From assembly GCA_022113835.1 (NCBI GenBank), contig JAILWY010000004.1:8993501-9057500 (forward strand): 64,000 bases of DNA, read 5' to 3'. The notes beneath the pieces were generated by a model that ran no database searches, was not told the origin of the DNA, and saw nothing but the letters and a program-made list of their open reading frames with translations. Of this stretch, positions 9,672 to 20,824 are shown in pieces. Source of the DNA: Atopsyche davidsoni (Eukaryota; Arthropoda; Insecta; Trichoptera; Hydrobiosidae). How positions within the stretch are numbered: the stretch's first letter is position 1; the number at the start of each line of letters is the position of its first letter. A program made the translations under genes and the position numbers.

Positions 9672-12600
9672 ACGATTCCTTTGAAAGTTATAACTACATT
9701 CGTTTAGAAAGATAAACACGAATCTACCATTTAATTTGAATCGAAATGAAATATTCCGCTAGCCTACAAGTCAAATAATCACCATAATAACATACAAATG
9801 TGACTTATGCTATTTTAGTAATATACGTCTGACGTATAATCATAAAACTGTGGTACCCTCATTTTAGTTCAAGTCAAAAGAGGGGAAGTCAATACAAACT
9901 AAAGGATTAATCTCAAAGTTTAAGTGGCTGTCAAATAATTTGTACGCATGGTTCGCTATAATATGATGGGATTAAATGGGTAAGTTTTAACAGAATCCAC
10001 AAGGCCGGCAGCCTCAGGGAACATGCTCCCATATGCTAATACGTCACCAGATAAGAGCTCCAACTTAGTTTTTGAATATTCAGAAAGCCAGTAACTCCGA
10101 TACAGTAAATTAACTTTCATGTAAAATATGTTTGAAACACTATTACTATTATGTGAGCTGAGCATTCATATTGTGGGATGGGAGAAAAGTAGTCATTGTG
10201 TAATTTCAGCAAATGAAATACTGTTCATATTTGTTGCTTGAAAAAATACATGTTGCAATGAAAATGAGAAAGCCGAAAGTAAATATATTTTATTGTAAAT
10301 AGTAAAATGAACTTCAACATTTCGTTCAATATCCGTATGTGATATTTTTGTCGAAAATAAAACGCAAATTTATTTACGTATATAAATATGTACATATAAA
10401 CACAAAACTAGCTTTGATAGTCAGCAAGACAGCTTAGAAAGTAAATCATAAATATCTATAATGATTCATGAAATAACTTCGCATTACAGCAATCGTATTC
10501 TATGCGCTATCCAAAATAAAACTATGTTTTATTGTTTGATATTTCATACGTTTATTTAAACTAAAAATATTTAATATGATTTATAATTTTAAATATGCGC
10601 TTAAAGCAAACTCCATTTCAGAGGGGATTATAGTTGAAATACATATAGCTCAGGATAGCCAATTATCGTAATTGGAAGTCCAAATGGAGTCCTATCCTGC
10701 GCTTTCAATTAACGTAGGCGGCTGTGTCAGATTTATGGATATTCATTCGGAAATATTACATTAGGTGTAATTTACACTTAATTAAAACGTTTTAATTACA
10801 AAACATGCTCGCTATGACACCTGCACAATAAACAAAACATTTTCAATTTAACTTAACCGGATCAGCTGTTACAGTTACATTATGTAAAAAAAGTGCTTTA
10901 AACTCATTAAAGTTTTTCCTATTTTATATTAATTTAATCTCATAATCTTAAACGCGTGATTACTACAAGGCGATTCGACATATATTTAATAATTGGCTCC
11001 TGAGATGTCTGCCGATGAGTAATGATTATCCAAATCACTGCAGTTCGTACGTTTCTGTGCAAATCGAATTAGCCTCGTCAAATCAATACTATGCATTTTC
11101 ATAATATTTGCAATGAGGTTACTGAAAGTGAGAGGTTTATAGACGGAGGGAACAGAAAATGATATCTTTGCCCAAGCCATTGTACCAAACGAAGATTTAC
11201 TTGTGATATCAAAGAGATCTATGGATTGGGTGATTGCTCAAGTCTCTTATCATCAGTTGTGATTTTTAAAATAATTATGTACAGGTTTTTAGCACAAATA
11301 AAATTTTATAGTCCACGCATTCAATGCGTTCAAAAATATTGAGATGTTCATGATTGGGCAGGAACTGGAAACGGTCCAGTTCGTTGGATCTCCCGCTGGG
11401 TGTGTTGTTCCGAGTAACAAGCCGGAGTGTCTTCATTTCAACACGCGGGGGTAATTTTGTTTACATTTCAGTAGAATTAACCTCTCTTGTTTGTTTATAT
11501 GGGCCGGGCCTCGCCGTCACGCGGCTGTTAATAAAACGCCCGCGATGAGAAGCCCGGATTTCACTAATCTTTAATACAGCAGCATCTAGCGATAGTAAAT
11601 TTAAAAAAAAAACACTGTAAAATGCGTTAAAAAATGATATCCGGCCATACAAAAAGGTTCAACAATTAACTAACAAATTTTTATTTATTTATTTCATTGC
11701 ATCAGCTGCCTTCTTGAATCGCATGCTGCATATATGAATCATTATAAATAAAAAGGTAAAACGGTGAAATCGCATATTTATAAACTGTTAATTACAAAAC
11801 ATCAAATATAGGCAGCGGGGCTCGATTGCGTAAATTTTAATCGTCGGATTCACCTGCCGATACTTAACGGCCGTTAAATTGCTTCGCTGCGATGTTTAAC
11901 GCATTGAATCGTCAATTAAAATGAAAAGCCCGTCTTTATTGTTGCAAGGCGAGTAGGTAGATAGTTTATCGCTCCCTAAATCGGGATTCGCTAAATTTTA
12001 GCCTCACGTAATAAATTTAATTCCAGGCACGCTGCAGCAGACATTAAAAACAATTGCATCCGGAATAAAAGACAAACGACTCTCGTTTGTTTCTCCCGTC
12101 GATGCTCCCATGTTTTTATTTTTATTAGGAGGAATGATAGATAGTAAAACATAAAGCTTTCGGGTGTTTTAATGGCGGTGTAAAATATACGAGCGTATTG
12201 TATATTTTGAGGGATTTTAGTTTAAAAAAGGATACAATCTGAGATTCGTGAAAGCTCAGACTACAATGTTCAAAATAAACAGAATTGAATATCGGCAGAG
12301 GTTCATTGAATTGACAAGCATAATATAGACAGCTAAAAATGTAATATATAGGAAGATTGTATACACTCAGAATAAGGGTAGCTAATAATAATGATGATTG
12401 AAGGTGAAAATAAAATATGTTTAGTATGATTTATTCTGTTCACGTAGAAAACGATTATTTATCTATACGAACGATAAAAATATACAGTAAACCACAGAGC
12501 GCCGCAATAAACAATAAATAAGTATCAATGAATTAATGCACAGGATCATGGACAATTTAAAGCGTTTTATTGGCCATGTAACGGCACATGTAGTCTGTGG

Positions 12601-13411
12601 ATTTAGTGGATTCCCCGCTATCTGCGGCCGCGGGGGTCGCAATGGCGGCGCAGGGAGCCGCGGGTAATTGCGGGGGCCATCTTGGGTCGGTAAAACAGCC
12701 CGTTGATCCGTGGGACAAACAGCTGAGCGAAAAAAAACGAATTTCTAACTTTTTTGGATAATGCGACAGCACAGCGCCATTTGCAAACCCTGTTTTAAAA
12801 TATCCCACGATTCATTGGGGAATTCGTAAAAATAGCGCTTTTTTGTAAATACACTTATCGAGGTCAGAATTCAGTAGAAAAGTGTAGCATAGTTTGATTG
12901 AATACTTGGATTTTTGAATAAGCTTAGCGCAATATCGAAAGATTAAAAAAATTAGATTCAAGCGTTATCGTATATTAAAAATATCACGGGCGGATTTTAT
13001 AACTCAATGTGTAATATATGAAACCGCGGACAAATATCACTTCAAAGACTTCGCATCCATTTCGCCACAATATTGGATTGATATATCCAGCAAAATACAG
13101 AACCATTACAATCAAAAGACTATCGTACGGTTTCATAAAAAAAAGTGTTTTCAATCTTGTAGATGGGTATTACGGATTCTGTTATTGTGTTTGTTCGTAC
13201 ACAATTTCTGTTGCACTGTACTTAAAATGAGACATCCCTTCACTTGAAAGTATTAAATAATAAAACAGGCTAAGGATGATTTTTACACAGATATACGTAC
13301 ACAAACAAACGTTACTTTGTGCTGCAATAAGGAAATGACTGGACTGTAAATTTTTATCATATCTTATAAAGGACAATTGCTCCAAGTAATATATAAGAAA
13401 CAATTGTTATG
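9672..13411. other. Intergenic DNA with several less AT-rich islands
   Basis: No gene was recognised. Patches at about 11345-11560, 11810-12130 and 12590-12730 stand out from the AT-rich background and look like unique sequence. The last contains AATGGCGGCG (12641-12650) and GGCCATCTTGG (12675-12685), PHO/YY1-type words, and a NotI-like GCGGCCGC. A short frame at 12557-12808 on the minus strand follows this composition and matches no known protein. Confidence 0.4.
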
Positions 13412-13515
13412 TCTATTATGGATTAGTCAATAAGATGCGTATTTATTACCCATTACGGGTTTATTATATTATTACTAATATGATTAGGCACATTAGTTCA
13501 TATATAGAAGATGAC
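13412..13515. repeat. Arm fragment of the tRNA-like foldback family
   Basis: It contains TATTTATTACCCATTACGGG and GATTAGGCACATTAGTTCAT, the outer and inner arm words of the foldback at 80-752. It stops at AGATGACTAAAG, where a Helitron 3' fragment begins, so the tRNA-like core is absent. Confidence 0.65.
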
Positions 13516-13728
13516 TAAAGAATAGTGCAGTGAAAGTGATTCGTTGTTTGTGACACGAAATGTGATATTTCCTAGGATGGCTTTGCTTTAGAATTTAATA
13601 TCCGGTTATTCCAAATATATGTGTACAAAATGAAATAAAATATTCATCTAATTGTCAGCCAAACATATATTCAAACACTATTGCATCGTTCATCGAATAC
13701 GTCATTTTATGACGGGCTACATTTCTAG
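13516..13728 (+). mobile_element. Truncated Helitron, 3' end only
   Basis: Matches the last about 210 bp of the elements at 40872-41528 and 19975-20644. The end has a hairpin CGTCAT TTT ATGACG about 10 nt before CTAG (13725-13728), followed by T, the Helitron 3' signature. The 5' part is missing and replaced by a foldback arm. Confidence 0.65.
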
Positions 13729-15920
13729 TTAGTAATAAAATAATTGTTACTTTTGTGGCAGTTAATATTATTGCATTGCGTCCACGCAAATTTCTGTCTG
13801 TTAAGATAAATTATAGTTTCAAAAAATGAAAAAAATGTATTTATACCCGTCGTAAGTTTTCTTAGAAAATGAGGAGAGAGGTGTACAGCCGCATTTCCAC
13901 TATCGATATCGCATTGAATATCGCTCACCCGCGTGTTAAACTACATTACCAGCCATTCGGATGGCGGGGAGTCCCCGGGGGCGATAAAGCGGATTGTCTC
14001 CCACAGAGGGCAGTGGCGGCGCATTTTTTACGCCGCCATTTTCTTTGCACGTGTTCCGAATTCGTTTTTCAAATTCAAAAAAATCTCCAAGCCCGGGACT
14101 TCCTCCGAGGGATGCTCGCCACCCCCGAAACCTTCCCCGAACAAACTGTCACCTGACAATTCTCATCGCGCAGAAGAACCGGAAATAACATTTAACGGAA
14201 TAGTATATTTATTAATAGTACACATGCAAAACGGTCTCAGCCGATTTGGCCGGTTTTTCGGTACAGGGAGTTAATTGTGTTTTAAACACGTGCGAGTGGC
14301 TCAAGCCAGAATTTAAAGAATACTTTAGAGATGTTTATTTTTATATAGTTTGTATTCAGAGCGTAAAAACGGAGTCGGCGGTCGTCCTCTCCGGTTGATA
14401 TACGAGCCGCTGCTGAAGCATTATTGGGATAGAACAAACCAATAAAAACGTTATGCTCTAAATTATGCATATGAAGAATTTCATTCAAAATAATATATTA
14501 TTTGACGTGAACAATGCTCGTATTTTACCGCATGCAAAGCTCTGCCAAAAATTCCGTTTTCCTCCTGATACAATGCCTTCAGTGTGGACGCTGTTTTCAT
14601 ATTACTATGAAGCGAGAATTTAAAATAAAATTTTAATACATCATTTTCGAACAATAATCTAATGTTCACAATTTCCTAGCTTTTTAAAAAAAACTATATT
14701 ATATACAAAAAAACTTTTTTTAAAATATCAATGTAATTCGGATACAGATTTTTAGTATACTTTTTAAAATTCGGTTATGGTACTAAAAGATTAAATAAAA
14801 AGCAATATTAACATCTATTCTAAAATCTATTTTAAAAGCTTTAATATAATACAATACTCTTTTAGGCTTCGAGTCGTGTTTCATTTAAACGTAGATAACA
14901 ATTCATGTTTATAGTGTTTGTATCAGTATTTTTTCAAAGTGATGTACTATCAGATTTGCAGGGAAAAGCTCTTTTTGACTTGGTAACGCGTGAATATATT
15001 TAAAATGTATTCATGTTATTTGGAAATATATTTTGTACATTATTCATTGTCCGGTTGCTATTCAGAGGATTGGAAACGACTATGATACGCCCAAATTCTG
15101 GATGAATATATGAGGTTGTCAGAGAAGTAAGTGTGAGTTGGCAGAAACAGCAAAAGATCTGAGGGGGTGGCGAAAACTTTGTGAAGAAGAAATGGACAAG
15201 TCTTTACTTTACACCCGCGATCTGACGAAGGATATATTTTTACTTTATTAAAAATGCTTAATAAATCAAGTGTATAAAAAAAGATTTTACAATTCGGCTT
15301 TTTTTTCATTTCAAATCAAGAAAAAAGACTTTGAAGATCGCACGAAAGCTTTGTAAATTTATGATCAGAAAATATTTGTTTTTCTATTTTAAATATTGGT
15401 TAAATAAAAGAGTGCATTATAAATAACGTTGTGAAAATGACCAGGCGAGACAGTCCACTATGAAATTATACGTAAGGCAAATAGCTAAAAGACTTAAAAT
15501 ATACCAGTTAATTGAATAACTATCAGTGGAAAATTAAAAAATTGCGTGAAATAATTATAAAAACATTTTTTTCCTCAAAAATAAAACATTAGTAGTATTT
15601 ATAAAATTATGACAACATATGCCAACTACTGACATCCAATCCTATCCAGAGATTAATACTTACCTTAAATAATATTTACCTATGCTATTTTCCGCTTATC
15701 TATCTATACGTATATTCAAAATGATAAATCCAATTATCAATTATACATTTTTCAAAAATTATTTATGGTGTTAAAATGAGATATAAATACTTTTTTCAGT
15801 TTGATGATATAAATCTTCTCGCTTCATTGGTTATGAAGATAATATTTATTTAAACGGTAAATAATGTTAAGAAATTCAATATTTTTGACAGAGAGTACTT
15901 GGTGGAATTTCATTTTAATA
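13729..15920. other. Intergenic DNA with a GC-richer patch
   Basis: 13880-14280 is less AT-rich and includes ACGCCGCCATTTTC (about 14030), a PHO/YY1-like word. The frames at 13869-14156 and 13933-14274 share that patch in different phases and match no known protein. The remainder is AT-rich with nothing recognised. Confidence 0.4.
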
Positions 15921-16120
15921 TTTTTGAATAAAATACTTGAGTGATTTTCCACATTTTTATTTTTATTAGTGACCGGTTTCGCCAACCTTTCACGTTGGCA
16001 TTATCAATCAGAGTTGTCTGTTTTCACTCTGTTTGATAATGCCAACGTGAAAGGTTGGCGAAACCGGTCACTAATAAAAATAAAAATGTGGAAAATCACT
16101 CAAGTATTTTATTCAAAAAT
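15921..16120. mobile_element. Near-perfect foldback with a hammerhead-like core
   Basis: 15921-16007 and 16033-16120 are reverse complements over almost their whole length, with a 25-bp centre. The arms contain GACCGGTTTCGCCAACC and TTCACGTTGGCATTATC. Related single-arm copies occur at 63315-63470 and, as a short fragment, near 26700. The sequence just outside the left arm (ATTTTTGACAGAGAGTACTT) is also shared with the 63-kb copy, so the original repeat is longer than one arm. Confidence 0.75.
16033..16070 (+). ncRNA. Hammerhead-like motif, variant core
   Basis: TTGATAA (16033-16039), stem II GCCAAC (16041-16046) pairing with GTTGGC (16054-16059), GAAA (16060-16063), C CG G, then a permitted GTC triplet (16067-16069). 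Box 1 differs from CUGANGA by C3 to U and G8 to A. These are the two bases that pair with each other in the folded hammerhead, so the pair is kept as U-A. Stem I is weak (about two pairs). The left arm has the same motif on the minus strand. Activity is unproven. Confidence 0.35.
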
Positions 16121-17588
16121 TAAAAAAAAAAAAAAAAATGGTAAATAATGTCACAAAAAAGCTTGAAATACTTCTGACAGCAAGCGCACAGTAGTTTTTG
16201 TCAATTTAATTGAATCTGAAGTGTGCTTTAAATTATTTATACACATTGTGCGGTCGTGAGATTTGTGTGAGTGAGAGAATAAAACTGCCCGAAAAAAGGC
16301 GAGAGAGCATTTTATTAGTTAGTTCGGCCGGCTGGCCGTAAATAACTCGGCCATTCAGGCCCGAAACAACTGAAGCCGAGTAGAGTGCATCATTCAATTG
16401 TTTCACTGCGCGTTCTTTTGTTTCGCAAATAAAATGCGAGCGGCCGACGTTAATCGAGCATACATTACAATCTGAAAATAGCTCCAGTCCGAATTAAAAA
16501 ATAAAAAAAAACCGACAATATTTTCGCTGAAAAAAAAACCAGATTGAATTCTCGGTTGAATAATTAGTGCCAGCTGTATTATTTGAGCACGTGTCTTGTT
16601 TGAAAATAAAATAGATTTATTGTCTTTGATGGATTCCGATGTTGAGTAGATTGCGTGGCCTGCTGAAAAATCAATGTTACTGAAAAAATTCATAATTAAT
16701 GTCAAACAGCCCTAACTTGTGAGTTTTCTAAGTAGTTATAGTAGTTTGCTAAAAGTAATTGAATAATTATACTGGCAATCTACAAGTAAATAGAGAAAGT
16801 AACTTTCACTGCTTGTGTCTTAGATGCGGAAGTGTTTGTTTGAATATCTTTAAACATATTATTTAACAAGGAGGGATAAATCGTGTATATGTATACGACG
16901 TATTTTTTTTAGTTTTACTACTCCCAATATATTTTTAAATTCAAAATACATAATTGAAAAAATGATAATAAAACATATCAATTGATAGAATTACGTTATT
17001 AGGTAAATTTTATATAAACAAACGCTTTAAATGTTTCCATGATGATACATTGCAATGCTAATGGCGCATGATTTGATTTTTTTCCGATTGTTTATTTTTA
17101 CTCAAGAAGCGTTTTAAGGAATCAGTAAATACGAGTTTCAGCACTCTCGTCACGAGCTGGCAATGTTTGCAAGTCAATGTCGACAGGTACTCTTCAACTC
17201 GATGTAATTTAAGAAGTGCACCTGACACTCACCATACATCACAAGTACAAAGCCACTCTATATACATGTGGCGTACAGTCTCTCCAATATATTTAAAATT
17301 ATCAAAAAAAATATACTTCTACAAATGAATAAGGAATAATAATGATTTTGCAAGTTGCAAGTTGTGTCGCTACGTGTATAACTGGCTTCACGCTACGAGG
17401 CATCCTCGTGTTGAGTGATATTAGTCGCAGCTTGTGTTAAGGGACGTTGTAACGTCTAATTTAAATCAGTACAAATTATTCAAAGTGCTCTAAATCAAGT
17501 TTAATTCTTCAAATTTAATCAACAAATTATATCTTCCTCTTGCGAATTTGGGCTCAAAACATTACTGGGCTTAAAAAGGACTCCGGCA
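16121..17588. other. AT-rich intergenic DNA, no gene seen
   Basis: A moderately GC-rich patch lies at 16310-16460. A fragment at about 17355-17395 (GTTGTGTCGCTACGTGTATA) resembles a terminus of the MITE family at 20693-20824. Nothing else was recognised. Confidence 0.4.
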
Positions 17589-17658
17589 ATGATTCAGTTC
17601 CGGCTCGCGGCGACAAAAAATTCCGGTCGGGTAAACCAATCCCGCGGTAACGACGGAC

Positions 17659-17765
17659 CGCGGGGTCGCCTGGGGGGGCCCTGGGGGGGGCCTGGGGGGG
17701 GCAGGGGGCCCTGGGGGGGGGCAGGGGGCCCTGGGGGGGGCAGGGGGCCCTGGGGGGGGCGGAGG
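17659..17765. repeat. G-run minisatellite, quadruplex-prone
   Basis: Units of about 20 bp, GGCAGGGGGCCCTGGGGGGG, are repeated through 17671-17761 within a GC-rich island (17590-17830). Many runs of five to nine Gs lie on the plus strand. Open frames on both strands here only mirror the repeat. It is strongly quadruplex-prone, and run lengths are a likely place for assembly error. Confidence 0.7.
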
Positions 17766-18020
17766 CTCTGCGGGTCCCCCGTGCGCCCCCGCCCCGGGCT
17801 CAGCGGGAACGGGGGACGACTCACGTGCCGGACATTCTGTGTTCTTTTAAACAGCTTAAATGCAATAGATACTCTTTTATAAAAGTGAAATAAATTTTTA
17901 ACATTTTTTTCTTTGCATGTAGAATCACTCATTTCCGCCTAAAAAAAGATTGAAATAGTCTATACGTAAAAGAAAAACTACTCTAGCAATATTTTTTTTT
18001 TAATAAAAGTACTTAGTTAT

Positions 18021-18566
18021 TTAACTCTTTCCACTCCGTCGACATGGTAAATTCCTTTGTAACTCCGTTGTGCACCTTTTTATTGTTTACCCTATAAGAA
18101 GTCTAGGTTTTGTTATCTAGTTTTTAATATTTATCTTATTTATTTCAACTCATGCTATAAAAGGGTTTTTAACACATATTTTCCCTTACACCTACAACAA
18201 ACCTCCCACGCAAGAAACTCATGTACGCTACACCTAAGACACCAAGCTGTAAGCCCTAGACACTGCGCACAGGAGCAGGGGCAAAATATGCCGTATTGTT
18301 AAACATAGCTTTAAGAAGTATTGTTATTTATCATGTCTTATTAAATAAAGAATCTTGAAATTTAATTTAATTTTTTTTTTCATGTGTCGACATGGTAAAT
18401 TCCTTCGTAACTCCGTTGGCGACTATAGGTCGCCATAGTGCACCTTTTATTGTTTACCCTATAAGTTTTGTCAGTTTTGCAAAGTAATTGGTGCCATTCG
18501 GACGTATTCACATTGTTAAATAAAAAAAAACAAACAAAAAAAAAAGTCCGGAGCTCAAAGGGTTAA
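18021..18566. mobile_element. TTAA-flanked piggyBac-type MITE with an internal duplication
   Basis: TTAA at 18021-18024 is followed by CTCTTTCCACTCCGTCGAC. The right end GTCCGGAGCTCAAAGGG precedes TTAA at 18563-18566, giving near-inverted termini with a TTAA target as in piggyBac elements. Inside, GTCGACATGGTAAATTCCTT and its continuation to ACCCTATAAG occurs twice (about 18039-18092 and 18388-18463). The segment between ends in AATAAAGAATCTTG and a T tract, so a second insertion or a terminal duplication is likely. Confidence 0.6.
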
Positions 18567-19974
18567 AAAATTTAATGCGGTTTTTAGTTGTGATTTTTGA
18601 TAATATTTTTGTAAATTATTTACATTGATGAAATATTTATGCACCCCACTCATCTTAAAGTACCGGTTTGTGGATCTCATGATGGGTCTTACCTCGGGTA
18701 AAGACTCTCCTAGCAGCTAAGCTCTTGATCCCTAACCGTTTAAAGTATTTATTTAGGACATTGGAAATGTCGACTCAAGTAAATATCGTCGCCATTAAAC
18801 TTCATCAGTTTTATGTCATTTTAAGTTCAGTTAATTATGTGCATTTTTGTGTCATGTTCAGTTTCCATTACCACGTGTTGCAATTTGCAAATCCTCATTT
18901 AGGCCTCTCCTAGCGCATACCAGTTTTCAATCACACCATCAAATCATCTCACCCTTGGTTTTTCCAGCATCATTTACCCCCTCGCAGCGCGGTGGAGCTG
19001 GCTGCGCACATCTTTATGGACTACACCGACATCCTGGTTCAAATAACAAAGCCTACCCTTGTAGCGCTCTTTCTGCAGAGTTCCTTTTCAGTAAGAAATT
19101 CTCAGGCCTGGAAGCACCCTTATTTTAATAATATTACGAAACTTGTCATTTAAGGAAGCTTCAGTTTACATAATTTTGATGGTGTTTGATGGGATTCGGT
19201 GTCGGGTCCTTGGTATGAAATTACACTATTTCTTGACATTGAGATATTCTGAAGGAATTTTTGAATAAAGGTTACTTTGACAAGTTACTGGAATCCAGTA
19301 CAAAGCTCTGCCTCTCCCACTGAAGGGTAAATTACTAAGCAACGGAAAAGACAGAGAACCCTCTTATATGTTGCGTGAGAAACAGTTTTATCCTGGAATT
19401 TGCTAAAATCTAACAAGAAGCATTACGCTATTTTTATTTGTTTATTCTATACTTTCAGAATATTAAATTAAATAATTTCCATGTAGAATTTTAAGCTACT
19501 ATTTTTAAGCTAAACATTTTACGTTGATCAAGCTGGATCAAAAAACGTATGGAATACTAACAAACAATAAAATATTAATCGATTTAGATAAAATTTTATT
19601 GCCGATATGTGGTGATAGCTGTAAATGTTTAATCTGATTGCAGCCAATATCTGTTTTCAGATGTTGTAGACAAGGGGATCGTTCGCGTTTTTTTTATTTT
19701 TCTAGCTAGCCGTGCCGCCCCACAGGATATCGTCTTAGCGGAATTGAAAGGTCCTAGAAATGTCCAGTCCATATCGTAAATTCCGGGCAAGGCGAGCCAG
19801 CAGCTGCCCGCCTGGCTCCCCTCGTAAGGCTCCTGTAAGGGTCGCAGTTAATTATACTGAACTTGTTTGTTCAAACGTAAGTGAAAAAAAAAAACATATT
19901 TTAAATTGCAGCAAACGTACTGAGAATTTTTCAAATATTTACAGCACTGAAAGGGCTAAGTTATTATATTGCAA
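18567..19974. other. Intergenic DNA, no gene seen
   Basis: Mixed composition. The open frames at 18847-19128 and 19760-19978 match nothing known, and the second runs to the Helitron boundary. A short GC-richer patch lies at 18980-19110. Confidence 0.4.
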
Positions 19975-20644
19975 CTAAAAATGTAGCCCGTCATAAAATG
20001 ACGTATTCGATGAACGATGCAATAGTGTTTGAACATATGTTTGGCTGACAATTAGATGAATATTTGATTTCATTTTGTACACATATATTTTGAATAACCG
20101 GATATTAATTTCTAAAGCAAAGCCATTCTAGGAAATATCACATTTCGTGTCACAAACAACGAATCACTTTCACTGCACTGTTCTTTATTAGATGCAGTCT
20201 TTATCACGTTTAATGGTGCTACTCTTTTTTAATTACGTTTGCTGTGCTTAGACGGTGTTATTTTTTTAGGAGGAATTTTAAGTTATTAATGATGTGATTA
20301 ATAATTTCTAACGCAACTAAAAAATAAAATTGGTACTCGTGTCAAGCTGACATAAACTGGAAATTTCTTAGAAGCATCATATTTTGTTTTTTTGTAAAAA
20401 TTCTAAATTTGAAATTCTCGCTGTGAACAACAGAATCATATATTTCGTACATAAAGCGTATTTGATAGTTTTATTTAATTAGTTTATGAATGAAAATATT
20501 ATCCTATCCTCTTGAAATTCGACACATAACTGCGGAAAAACTTACTGAACTTACATGCAAAAAATCAGCGTTGTATCTTTTAAGATATTCTATAGAGAAC
20601 CAAAAAATGAAACACACACACACAATGGCTATTATTATAGTAGA
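19975..20644 (-). mobile_element. Non-autonomous Helitron, full length
   Basis: On the minus strand it starts TCTACTATAATAATAGCC after host A and ends with hairpin CGTCAT TTT ATGACG, GGCTACATTT and TTAG before host T. The copy at 40872 ends CTAG at the same place, so this one has one change in the terminal tetranucleotide. The two share essentially the whole length. There is no usable Rep/helicase gene. No target duplication is expected for Helitrons, and none is seen. Confidence 0.75.
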
Positions 20645-20692
20645 TAGTTTGATGCTTTGAAATTTAATTTTATGCATTTCAATTGCAAAAGT

Positions 20693-20824
20693 GAAGCCCA
20701 TTATACACGCTGCGACACAACTGACAACCGTATAGTACCCAGCCAATAGCATTTGTGTACTTAGTACTAATAGCCAATTGCAAATCGGTTGTAGGTTGTG
20801 TGGCTGCGTGTGTAGCCGGCTTTA
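20693..20824. mobile_element. MITE with long inverted termini (family M)
   Basis: The left end AAGCCCATTATACACGCTGC continues GACACAACTGACAACCG. Its inverted partner is GGTTGTAGGTTGTGTGGCTG then CGTGTGTAGCCGGCTTT. The larger relative at 36286-36500 shares both ends. The superfamily is not assigned because the target duplication is unclear. Confidence 0.6.

Noticed and set aside
17589..17932. Gly/Pro-rich frames on both strands, collagen-like
   Set aside because: They are produced by the G-run minisatellite, and both strands are open for the same reason.
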